Assembly (NCBI GenBank): GCA_966430775.1
Contig: CBJMMB010000111.1
Location: forward strand, 1-12,068
Length of the DNA stretch: 12,068 nucleotides
Direction: 5' to 3'
Origin: Dyella_B sp966430775
GTDB taxonomy: Bacteria; Pseudomonadota; Gammaproteobacteria; Xanthomonadales; Rhodanobacteraceae
Shown here piece by piece: positions 1 through 6,286 of this stretch (position 1 is its first letter; each line of letters begins with the position of its first letter). Position numbers and translations under genes: made by a program. A model generated the notes under the pieces. It did not search any database. It saw only the letters and a list, made by a program, of their open reading frames with translations, and was not told the DNA's origin.

Positions 1-906
1 CAAGTCTCGCTGGCCGCCGAAGTGGCGCAGGCGTATATCGGCCTGCGCGATCAGCAGCGACGCCTGGCGTTGGCGAATCGTTCCGCGGAGCTCGAACAGC
101 AGACGCTGGATTTGATCCAGCAGCGCCGTGCGCAGGGCATCGGCACTGACGCGGACGTCGAGCGGCAGACCACGCAAGTGCAAACCACGCGCGCAACGCT
201 GATTCCGCTGGACGAGCAGATCACCGAATCGCTGGACCAACTTGCCGTGCTTACCGGCCAGGAACCTGGTGCGCTGGACAGCGAACTGTCGCCCCCCGCA
301 CCGCTGCCGACCTTGCCGGCATCGGTGCCGATCGACGATCCGGCCACGATGTTGCAGCAGCGCCCGGATATCCGCGCCGCCGAACGCCGGCTGGCCGCCA
401 GCAACGCGCAGATCGGCCAGCACACCGCCGACCTGTTTCCCAAGGTGACGATGCTGGGCTTTATCGGTTCCAACGCGGCCGACCCTGGGCATCTGCTGCG
501 GAAGAGTTCGTTTACGTGGCTGGGCGCGCCCTACCTGCAATGGGATGTGCTCGATTTCGGACGCACGCGCGGCGCCATCCGGCAAGCTGAAGCGAGCCGC
601 GACGAAGCCATCGCGCGCTATACGCAGACGGTGCTCGCCGCGTTGCAGGATGCCAATAATGCGCTGGCGCGTTATGGACATCAGCGCGATAGCGTGCAGC
701 GTCTGCAGCAGATCGAGGTATCGGCGGATCGGTCGGCGGAGCTTATGCGTCAGCGTTACGAAGCGGGGGCGTCGTCGTTGATCGATCTATTGGATACGCA
801 GCGGGCGCAGTTTTCGGCACAGCAGAATCTGGTGGAGGGGCAGGCGGAGTTGCTGAAGGATTTTGTGTCGTTGCAGAAGGGGCTTGGGTTGGGGTGGCAA
901 CGGTGA
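1..906 (+). CDS. RND efflux outer-membrane lipoprotein (NodT/OprM type), 5' truncated
   Basis: The reading frame is open from base 1 and ends at the TGA at 904-906, giving 301 residues. Family members have about 460-500, so the lipoprotein signal and first repeat lie outside the window. The protein belongs to the TolC/OprM fold: a trimeric channel that takes substrates from an RND pump and its periplasmic adaptor across the outer membrane. What I see: long heptad-like helices with many Gln, Ala and Arg; the family-typical segment LQQRPDIRAAERRLAASNAQIG-like (around residues 119-140); a beta-strand stretch with Phe, Trp and Tyr near the middle; the WDVLDFGRTRG turn; and the C-terminal motif YEAGASSLIDLLDTQR. 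The GTG at 22 is internal. The pump and adaptor genes are presumably upstream, outside the window. Family is secure; substrate cannot be told. Confidence 0.93.
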   Translation, partial: QVSLAAEVAQAYIGLRDQQRRLALANRSAELEQQTLDLIQQRRAQGIGTDADVERQTTQVQTTRATLIPLDEQITESLDQLAVLTGQEPGALDSELSPPAPLPTLPASVPIDDPATMLQQRPDIRAAERRLAASNAQIGQHTADLFPKVTMLGFIGSNAADPGHLLRKSSFTWLGAPYLQWDVLDFGRTRGAIRQAEASRDEAIARYTQTVLAALQDANNALARYGHQRDSVQRLQQIEVSADRSAELMRQRYEAGASSLIDLLDTQRAQFSAQQNLVEGQAELLKDFVSLQKGLGLGWQR

Positions 907-912
907 GTTGCT

Positions 913-949
913 CCCTCTCCCTTTCGAAGAGAGGGTTGGGGGTGAGGGG
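913..949 (+). repeat. CCCTCTCC-type palindromic repeat, copy 1
   Basis: CCCTCTC (913-919) faces GAGAGGG (929-935), followed by a G-rich GGGTGAGGG tail. The same layout occurs twice more in the window (7516-7557 and, inverted, 7616-7650), which marks it as a dispersed intergenic repeat. It lies 7 bases after the efflux gene stop, so it may act as a hairpin that ends or protects the transcript, although no T-run follows. Confidence 0.65.
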
Positions 950-971
950 GTGAACCTCGCGGGGAGTTTTT

Positions 972-995
972 GTAGGTTGGGGTGCAAACCCCAAC
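972..995 (+). repeat. GTAG-headed REP hairpin
   Basis: A GTAG tetranucleotide (972-975) is followed by an 8-bp perfect hairpin: GTTGGGGT (976-983) and ACCCCAAC (988-995) around a GCAA loop. A GTAG foot plus palindrome is the published layout of the Stenotrophomonas maltophilia REPs (SMAG elements) mobilised by RAYT (REP-associated tyrosine) transposases. No RAYT gene is in the window. Confidence 0.7.
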
Positions 996-1152
996 ATTGC
1001 CATCTCTACGTCTTGCGCGACCCGTCATTGTCTCCTGTCCACGTATGGCAACGTTTGCACCTTGATGTATCCCCGCGCTTTTGTAGGTTGAGTGCAGATG
1101 ATCCCGCGAGGAAGTTAGCCGCGCGTGATCGTGAACGATTGCCTGCGGCGCT

Positions 1153-1175
1153 TTCGATCGCCGTAGGCGCTCGAG
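1153..1175 (+). repeat. Hairpin A of left arm (covarying)
   Basis: TCGA (1154-1157) pairs with TCGA (1171-1174), and CGCC (1159-1162) with GGCG (1166-1169), around a GTA loop. There is one T·C mismatch between the stems and a possible G·T closing pair. The matching hairpin in the right arm has different bases but the same architecture. Confidence 0.6.
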
Positions 1176-1314
1176 TCACTTTTCTTTGCTGGCCCAAAGA
1201 AAAGTAACCAAAAGAAACGGCCTGAAGAGCTCATGGCGCTACGCAGATTACAAGCCAGAAGATTTGAGGCATTGCGATGAGAGTTGGCCCGCCCGCTTCC
1301 ATCCGGTCGCGATA

Positions 1315-1403
1315 CCGCGAGGCGTCCAACCGCTGAGGGCTTAAAGCGAGCCCGTCAAACGTCGAGGTCTGCTTTAAGCCCTCAATGCCTCGACGCCTCG
1401 CGG
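1315..1403. repeat. Central interrupted long hairpin
   Basis: CCGCGAGGCGTC (1315-1326) pairs perfectly with 1392-1403, and TGAGGGCTTAAAGC (1334-1347) pairs perfectly with 1371-1384. The stems are separated by a symmetric 7-by-7 internal loop, and the terminal loop is 23 bases (1348-1370). A competing pairing exists: CGTCGAGG (1360-1367) with CCTCGACG (1388-1395), which would break the long stem. Confidence 0.7.
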
Positions 1404-1540
1404 AATAGCCGGGACGTATAACCTTGGGCGAGCAACTTTCGTATCGATGGAAAGGTTCAGGCTTGTATCCCTCCCATGCTGCGAGCCTTTAAGGCCATTT
1501 CTTTGGGTTACTTTTCTTTGGGCCAGCAAAGAAAAGTGAC

Positions 1541-1560
1541 TCGGGCCCTTTAGGGACCGA
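1541..1560 (-). repeat. Hairpin A' of right arm (covarying)
   Basis: TCGG (1541-1544) pairs with CCGA (1557-1560), and CCC (1546-1548) with GGG (1553-1555), with a possible T-A pair inside and one G·A mismatch between stems. Compared in the same orientation with 1154-1174, three base pairs have changed on both sides while pairing is kept. Confidence 0.6.
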
Positions 1561-1630
1561 AAGCGCCGCAGGCAATGGTCCACATCCACGTGCGGTTCCG
1601 TTTCTTCAACAAATTGTGAGGGATACATCA

Positions 1631-1650
1631 GGGTTTGCATCCCAACCTAC
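1631..1650 (-). repeat. GTAG-type REP remnant
   Basis: On the minus strand the stretch reads GTAGGTTGGGATGCAAACCC, matching the 972-995 repeat except for the imperfect palindrome. It lies 21 bases beyond the yccS stop codon, so it would be in the 3' end of that transcript. Confidence 0.55.
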
Positions 1651-1671
1651 GCGAGTGCTAGCGCGAAAAAA

Positions 1672-3855
1672 TCACCCATTGCGAATATCCCGCACCACAC
1701 TCGCCAACCGATCCCGCAACACCAAAATCAACCCCAACTGCCCCAGCACCAGCCGCGCAACCTCATCCTGCTCGCCATCCGCAGGCGGCATCATGCTCTG
1801 CTCCGCTTCGCTGTCCGGAAGCGAAGCCGGCGCAAGCAACGCATCCGCCAGATGCTCCAGCTTGGTCACGATCAAATTACCGGCCAACGTCACCGTATCG
1901 CGAACCTGCGCATCACCGATCGCCTGACGATGCGCACCGAGCGCAGAAATATGCCCCAGCATGGTGTGCGCGATGGTGAGAAAACGCAGCAGGTTTTCAT
2001 TGCCGTGCTGTTGCCGGCCCGGTTCGCGCAGCATGTTGGCGAGCATGCCGCTTAGCGCGGCGTCGGCGTTATGCGCTTCGCGGCGGGCGATGCGGTAGGG
2101 CAGGTCGTCGCGTTTGCCGTGCACGTATTGCGCGATGATCTGCTGCAGGTAGCGCGCATCGTTGCGCAGGGTGTTGGACAGTACCTGGTCGAGCTGGCGG
2201 CCTTGCCAGTCGGGCAGGATGAGATAGATGGCCAGAGCGGCGATAGCGGCGCCGATCAGGGTGTCGAGCAGGCGCGGCCACATCACCTCGTAGCCGTTGC
2301 CGGCCTGGTTGAAGCACAACACCACGAACACGGTGATCGAAGCGGTGGCGAGGGTGTAGCGGCGCAATCGCGCGGCGAAAAACACTACCCCGGACAGCAC
2401 GATCAGCAGCAACGGCCACGGCGCCGCGGGCAGCAGGCGCAAAGTAGCCCAGCCGATCACTACGCCGATCACCGTGCCGGATACACGCTGCAGCATGCGC
2501 GACAGCGTGGCGCCGTAGCTTGGCTGGCAGACCAAGAGCGTGGTCAGCAGAATCCAGTAGCCATGCTGGGGATGCACCAGCCGCAGCACGCCGAAGCCGG
2601 CCATCAGCGCCAGCGAAAGACGCACCGCATGGCGGAAGCGCGAAGAGCGCGAGCTGAACTGGATGGTGATGCGCTCCCAGGCTTCGCGCAGCGATTGCGG
2701 GCCGGGGTTCTGCAGGGCGCCGTCTTCGCCGTCGAGCGTGGTGGGCGCGTGGTCGTTCTCCAGCAAGGCCTGGATGGCCGCCATGTTGCGCAGGAGCGCA
2801 TCCAGCGAACGCAGCAGGTGTTCGGCCGGCGCGGGCGATTGATAGCGCAGGGTGTGGAGGGCGTTGCGCAGGTCGTTCTGCGCCGCGCGCATATCGGTGC
2901 CGGCGGCTGGCGAGGTGCGCAGGCGCAGCGCCTGGGCCTGTTCGCGGCATTGGCGCGCCTGCAGGCGCAGGATGTGTTCGCAGCGGAACAACACGTCGGT
3001 GTGATAGAAGACCTCGGCGAGCGCCGCATATGGATAATGCGAGGAACTGACGCGCTCATGGATGTCCTGCGCCTTGAAGTACAACTGCAGACGCGCTGCC
3101 GTAGCGCCGCGCGGACGGCGCATGCCGATGCGGTCGATCAACACGATGCGCGTGTCGTTGAGCGCGTCCACTACCTGCTCGTTCTGCATCGCCAGCGTCA
3201 GCAGCAGCGCATCGCGATCGATACCGTGGACGGGCGTGAACAGGGCGGCCTTGGTTTCCAGGTAATCGCCCAGCGCATCGAATACGCGGGCCAGCGCGTG
3301 GCGCACGGCCAGTTGCGGCGACAACACGCTCCATAGCAGCGACAGCGCGCCATACCAGGCGGCACCGGCCAGCATCTGCAAGGGCTCGGCGAAGAAGGCG
3401 GGCGACGCATGCGGCTGATCGGTGCCCACCATCGTATAGACGGCCAGAATCAGCGTGCCACCGGCGATGGTGGCATAGCGGGCGCTGATCGAGCCGAGCA
3501 TCACCAGCACGAAAGTCATCAGGCCCAGCGTAAGGGTGAACGGCAGCGTGCGCGGCAGCAGCCATTCCACGATAAAGGCCACGCCGGCAAAGCAGAGCAG
3601 GGTGATCAGCAGGGTGGTGAGGCGGCTGCGCCAGTGGTCCTCGGTTTCGGCCAGTGCGCAGGCGATCACGCCCAGCATGGCCGGGATCATCGCCGTCACG
3701 TGATCGCGCCACAGGCAATAAAGGATCACGCCGCCGAGCGCGAGCAGCACGCGCTGGCATTCGGCGAAACGATCCGAACCGCGCAGGCGGCGCCAGTAGT
3801 GGAGGATGGCGGGGTGGGAGAGCATGGGTAAAGGATACATGTTGCTATGCAACAT
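1672..3855 (-). CDS. yccS: YccS-like FUSC-family inner-membrane protein
   Basis: This 727-residue protein matches what I know of Escherichia coli YccS along its length. Shared segments include RYATIAGGTL and TMVGTD in the N-terminal membrane domain, AQDIHERVSSSH in the soluble middle, HGYWILLTTLLVCQPSYGAT, LLCFN-like (VVLCFNQAGNGYEV) and PRLLDTLIGAAIA in the C-terminal membrane domain, and LPYRIARREAHNADA followed by ISALGAHR near the end. Layout: about six membrane helices (residues 25-170), a cytosolic helical domain (about 180-390), a second FUSC block of membrane helices (about 405-545), and a soluble tail. The family is linked to aromatic-acid efflux (AaeB, FusC), but YccS itself has no settled substrate. 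Start is uncertain: ATGs lie at 3855, 3840 and 3825. An AAAGG is only 3 bases from the first, and none has an ideal ribosome site. The importer genes run divergently 84 bases away. Confidence 0.92.
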   Translation of the reverse strand: MLHSNMYPLPMLSHPAILHYWRRLRGSDRFAECQRVLLALGGVILYCLWRDHVTAMIPAMLGVIACALAETEDHWRSRLTTLLITLLCFAGVAFIVEWLLPRTLPFTLTLGLMTFVLVMLGSISARYATIAGGTLILAVYTMVGTDQPHASPAFFAEPLQMLAGAAWYGALSLLWSVLSPQLAVRHALARVFDALGDYLETKAALFTPVHGIDRDALLLTLAMQNEQVVDALNDTRIVLIDRIGMRRPRGATAARLQLYFKAQDIHERVSSSHYPYAALAEVFYHTDVLFRCEHILRLQARQCREQAQALRLRTSPAAGTDMRAAQNDLRNALHTLRYQSPAPAEHLLRSLDALLRNMAAIQALLENDHAPTTLDGEDGALQNPGPQSLREAWERITIQFSSRSSRFRHAVRLSLALMAGFGVLRLVHPQHGYWILLTTLLVCQPSYGATLSRMLQRVSGTVIGVVIGWATLRLLPAAPWPLLLIVLSGVVFFAARLRRYTLATASITVFVVLCFNQAGNGYEVMWPRLLDTLIGAAIAALAIYLILPDWQGRQLDQVLSNTLRNDARYLQQIIAQYVHGKRDDLPYRIARREAHNADAALSGMLANMLREPGRQQHGNENLLRFLTIAHTMLGHISALGAHRQAIGDAQVRDTVTLAGNLIVTKLEHLADALLAPASLPDSEAEQSMMPPADGEQDEVARLVLGQLGLILVLRDRLASVVRDIRNG
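3839..3855. promoter_or_regulatory. 17-base palindrome overlapping two candidate yccS starts
   Basis: ATGTTGC (3839-3845) and GCAACAT (3849-3855) are perfect inverted 7-mers around TAT. On the yccS strand the palindrome begins with the ATG at 3855 and reaches into the ATG at 3840. It could be a repressor operator, or in the mRNA a hairpin that hides both starts and favours the ATG at 3825. It may also be chance. Confidence 0.35.
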
Positions 3856-3886
3856 TCACCTTTCAGGGCTTCATAGGGCGGACGCC

Positions 3887-3906
3887 GGGATTGCATCCCA
3901 GCCTAC
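3887..3906 (-). repeat. GTAG-type REP between yccS and the importer
   Basis: On the minus strand GTAG (3906-3903) precedes a short palindrome, GGGAT and ATCCC around 3 bases. It shares GTAGG-TGGGATGCAA with the repeat at 1631-1650. It fills much of the 84-base divergent intergenic region, where the promoters of both units should lie. I cannot pick out a convincing -35/-10 pair there. Confidence 0.5.
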
Positions 3907-3939
3907 AATCGGGCTTCCCGCTGCCGCCCACGTCCCCCA

Positions 3940-4698
3940 ATGCCAACTACCCCCGAAGCGTTCGAGCTCCGCGGCGTCAGCAAGCGCTACGGCGCCGTGC
4001 CGGCCCTGGATGATGTCAGCCTGCGCTTTCCGGCGGGCAGCAACACCGCGCTGATCGGCAGCAGCGGTTCGGGCAAATCCACCCTGTTGCGCGTCCTGCT
4101 GGGTCTGGAATGGCCGGACAGCGGCGAGATCTGGGTGGACGGCGCCATGCTGCAACCTAATCAGGTGCTGGCGCTGCGTCGGCGCGTGGGCTACGTGATC
4201 CAGGAAGGCGGCCTGTTTCCGCATCTCACCGTGCTGGGCAATCTCGCGTTGCTGCCGCATCACCTGGGCTGGAACCGCGAGCGCATCCGCCAGCGCGCCG
4301 AGGAACTGGCCGCGCTCACCCATCTGCCCGCCGGCGCCTTGGAACGCTATCCGGCGGAGCTGTCGGGCGGCCAACGCCAACGCGTCGCGCTGATGCGCGG
4401 CCTGATGCTCAATCCCGATGCCCTGTTGCTGGATGAACCGCTGGGCGCACTCGATCCCATCGTGCGCCATGAATTGCAGGACGAGCTGAAGGCGATCTTC
4501 GACCAGCTCGGCAAGACGGTGATCGTGGTGACACACGACATGGCCGAAGCGGCGTGGTTTGCCGATCGCCTGGTGCTGATGCGGCACGGCGAGGTGGTGC
4601 AGGACGGCCGACTGGACGATCTGTGCCGACGCCCCGCCGATCCCTTCGTGACGCGCTTCGTGCAGGCACAGCGCACCTTGCGCGGGGTGTCGCCATGA
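3940..4698 (+). CDS. Osmoprotectant-type ABC importer, ATPase subunit
   Basis: The 252-residue protein is a complete ABC ATPase of the quaternary-amine/osmoprotectant importer class (OpuCA, OsmV/YehX and EgtUA relatives). Visible motifs: Walker A GSSGSGKST (residues 40-48), Q-loop Gln88, signature LSGGQ (141-145), Walker B LLLDEP with Asp165-Glu166, D-loop GALD (169-172), and switch His199 in VTHD. It would hydrolyse ATP at the inner membrane to drive the permease encoded next. It lacks the C-terminal CBS domains of longer OpuA/OpuCA proteins, so ionic-strength sensing through CBS is not expected. No clear Shine-Dalgarno precedes the ATG at 3940; the start fits the family N-terminus, and leaderless translation is possible. 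Its stop overlaps the next start. Family sure; ligand (betaine, choline, carnitine, ergothioneine or other) not determined. Confidence 0.95.
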   Translation: MPTTPEAFELRGVSKRYGAVPALDDVSLRFPAGSNTALIGSSGSGKSTLLRVLLGLEWPDSGEIWVDGAMLQPNQVLALRRRVGYVIQEGGLFPHLTVLGNLALLPHHLGWNRERIRQRAEELAALTHLPAGALERYPAELSGGQRQRVALMRGLMLNPDALLLDEPLGALDPIVRHELQDELKAIFDQLGKTVIVVTHDMAEAAWFADRLVLMRHGEVVQDGRLDDLCRRPADPFVTRFVQAQRTLRGVSP

Positions 4699-6176
4699 AG
4701 GGCGCGTGGCTGTTCTTCGCACTGCTGTTGATGGCGCCGGCATGGGCACATGCGGCGCCGGTGCGCATCGGATCCAAGCAGTTCACCGAATCGGTGATCC
4801 TGGGTGAAATCGCCCGGCTGGCGGCGCGGCAGCAAGGTGTGCCGGCGGTGCATCAACGCGAGCTGGGCGGCACCGCGATCTTGTGGAGCGCGCTTCAGCA
4901 CGGTGATATCGACGCGTATCCCGAATACACCGGCACGCTCACGCACGAGCTGTTGAAAAATGTCGCGCCCGATGCGGATATCCCGACCCTGCGCGCCGCA
5001 CTGCAGCCGCTGGGCATCGGCATCACGGATGCGCTGGGTTTCGATGACACCTATGCCATCGGCATGCGCGAGGACCGCGCCGCGCAGCTGGGCATTCGCA
5101 ATCTTTCCGACTTGGCCGCGCATGCGGATGTGCGCCTGGGTTTTTCCAATGAATTCATGGCGCGCAGCGACGGCTGGCCGGGCTTACGCCAGCGCTATGG
5201 CCTGCCGCAGACACAGGTGCGCGGGCTGGACCATGCGCTGTCCTACCGCGCACTCGCCAGCGGCGCGGTGGATGCGATCGATCTCTACAGCACCGATGCG
5301 GAGATTCCTTACTACCACCTACGCACGCTCGACGACGATCGGCATTACTTCCCGCATTACCAGGCGGTCTACGTATACCGACTCGATCTGGAAACCCGCG
5401 CACCAGCCTTTATCGAAGTGCTGGACAAACTCGCCGGCCGCATCAGCGCGGATGCGATGCGCAGGATGAATGCGCAAGTGAAGCTGCATGGCCAAAAGGA
5501 AACCGTGGTGGCGGCGCAGTTTCTCGGCGTGCCGGCCGACGGCGACGGCGCCAACCGCTGGACGCGGCTGTGGCAGCGCACATTGGAGCATCTGCGCCTG
5601 GTGCTGATCTCGTTGACCGCGGCGGTGCTGCTGGCCATTCCGCTGGGCGTGTTCTCGGCGCGCGCGAAGCGGCTAGGTCAGCTCATCATGGCGTTGAGCG
5701 GCGTGCTGCAGACCATTCCGTCGCTGGCCATGTTCGTGTTCATGATTCCCTTCTTCGGCATCGGCACCTGGCCGGCGATCGCCGCCTTGTTCCTGTATAG
5801 CCTGCTGCCGATCGTGCGCAACACCTATGCGGGTCTTACCGGCATTCCGCCGGATCTGCGCGAGTCCGCCGCCGCCCTGGGCTTGCCGCGTGGCGTGCGC
5901 TTGCGCCGGGTGGAATTGCCGATGGCGATGCGCAGCATTCTGGCGGGGATCAAGACGGCCGCGGTGATCAATGTGGGCACCGCGACGCTCGGTGCCTTGA
6001 TCGGTGCGGGTGGCTATGGGCAACCGATCGTCACCGGCATTCGATTGGACGACACCGGGCTGATCCTGGAAGGCGCTATCCCTGCGGCGTGCATGGCGCT
6101 GCTGGTGCAGGGTCTGTTCGAAGGCGTGGAGCGCTGGCTGACGCCGCGCGGCATGCGCCTGGAAGCGCGGCAATAA
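4695..6176 (+). CDS. Osmoprotectant-type ABC importer, binding protein-permease fusion
   Basis: The ATG at 4695 overlaps the upstream stop (ATGA, 4695-4698), the usual sign of translational coupling; the frame is open further upstream, but that part lies inside the ATPase gene. The product has 493 residues. Residues 1-21 look like a signal peptide ending AHA-AP. Residues 22 to about 290 are an OpuAC/ProX-type binding domain: IGSKQFTESVILGEI (25-39), then the family run ELGGTAILWSALQ and AYPEYTGTL, and DAIDLYSTDAEIPYY further on. From about 297 a BPD-type permease follows with about five membrane helices and the coupling (EAA-like) loop AAALGLPRGVRLRRVELP (about 392-409), ending near VINVGTATLGALIGAGGYGQ. 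Binding domain and permease are thus one chain, with the binding domain first. In the OpuFB and EgtU fusions I know, the permease comes first. With the ATPase this makes a two-gene importer. Confidence 0.93.
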   Translation: MKGAWLFFALLLMAPAWAHAAPVRIGSKQFTESVILGEIARLAARQQGVPAVHQRELGGTAILWSALQHGDIDAYPEYTGTLTHELLKNVAPDADIPTLRAALQPLGIGITDALGFDDTYAIGMREDRAAQLGIRNLSDLAAHADVRLGFSNEFMARSDGWPGLRQRYGLPQTQVRGLDHALSYRALASGAVDAIDLYSTDAEIPYYHLRTLDDDRHYFPHYQAVYVYRLDLETRAPAFIEVLDKLAGRISADAMRRMNAQVKLHGQKETVVAAQFLGVPADGDGANRWTRLWQRTLEHLRLVLISLTAAVLLAIPLGVFSARAKRLGQLIMALSGVLQTIPSLAMFVFMIPFFGIGTWPAIAALFLYSLLPIVRNTYAGLTGIPPDLRESAAALGLPRGVRLRRVELPMAMRSILAGIKTAAVINVGTATLGALIGAGGYGQPIVTGIRLDDTGLILEGAIPAACMALLVQGLFEGVERWLTPRGMRLEARQ

Positions 6177-6193
6177 TGCCCGCGCGTGATGCA

Positions 6194-6275
6194 CCCGTAG
6201 GTTGGGTTAGCGCAGCGTAACCCAACATGTTCGAAGCGAATTGTTGGGTTACGCTGCGCTAACCCAACCTACGGG
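6194..6275. repeat. REPIN-like perfect inverted pair of GTAG REPs
   Basis: Two 34-base arms (6194-6227 and 6242-6275) are exact reverse complements around a 14-base spacer (6228-6241). Each arm contains GTAG followed by an inner 9-bp hairpin, GTTGGGTTA and TAACCCAAC. This is the arrangement of REP doublets moved by RAYT transposases. It starts 17 bases after the importer stop and ends 11 bases before the end of the convergent gene, so it may act as a two-way terminator or RNA stabiliser. The identity of the arms points to a recent insertion or to selection and gene conversion. Confidence 0.85.
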
Positions 6276-6286
6276 GCCGTTGCGTT

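Larger units (their letters stand above)
1138..1576. repeat. 439-base element with ~85-base imperfect inverted arms
   Basis: The left arm (1138-1223) and the right arm (1492-1576) are inverted copies. They begin and end with ATTGCCTGCGGCGCTTTCG and share the hairpin block with arms ACTTTTCTTTG and CAAAGAAAAGT around CTGGCC, then the run AAAGAAA-GGCCT. Weaker inverted similarity continues inwards, for example TACAAGCC at 1249-1256 and GGCTTGTA at 1460-1467. The centre carries a separate interrupted hairpin (1315-1403). From memory the 'CTTTTCTTTG...CAAAGAAAAG' block is a very common dispersed repeat in Xanthomonadales genomes; a spurious translation through it (HFSLLAQRKVT-like) is often annotated as a protein. 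No transposase is encoded, so a MITE-like non-autonomous element or a structured non-coding unit are the options. Confidence 0.75.
907..1671. other. 765-base gene-free region packed with repeats
   Basis: No convincing gene lies between the convergent efflux gene and yccS. Short open frames here read through repeats and lack a ribosome site. The stretch contains, in order: a CCCTCTC/GAGAGGG palindrome (913-949), a GTAG-type REP hairpin (972-995), a decayed GTAG repeat (1083-1096), the large inverted element (1138-1576), a 10-base inverted pair outside it (TGATGTATCC at 1063-1072, GGATACATCA at 1621-1630), and a minus-oriented GTAG repeat (1631-1650). By eye it is less GC-rich than the genes. 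Confidence 0.8.

Noticed and set aside
863..1207. Plus-strand 114-residue frame after the efflux gene
   Set aside because: It starts inside the efflux gene in another frame and runs through three repeats.
1374..1640. Minus-strand 88-residue frame containing SHFSLLAQRKVT
   Set aside because: This is a translation of the dispersed repeat; the hairpin structure and the lack of a ribosome site argue against a protein.
907..1671. CRISPR array or tRNA in the repeat-rich region
   Set aside because: The repeats are inverted and unevenly spaced, with no direct repeat-spacer rhythm, and no cloverleaf with a T-loop motif was found.
2071..3336. Plus-strand 421-residue open frame opposite yccS
   Set aside because: It is antisense to a clearly conserved yccS, and its Gln/His/Arg/Ala-rich composition is typical of a shadow.
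4554..4694. Longer N-terminus for the binding protein-permease fusion
   Set aside because: The extra 47 residues lie inside the ATPase gene and would precede the signal peptide; the ATGA overlap at 4695 explains the start better.
3871..4749. Minus-strand 292-residue open frame opposite the importer ATPase
   Set aside because: It overlaps all ABC motifs on the other strand and shows no domain of its own.
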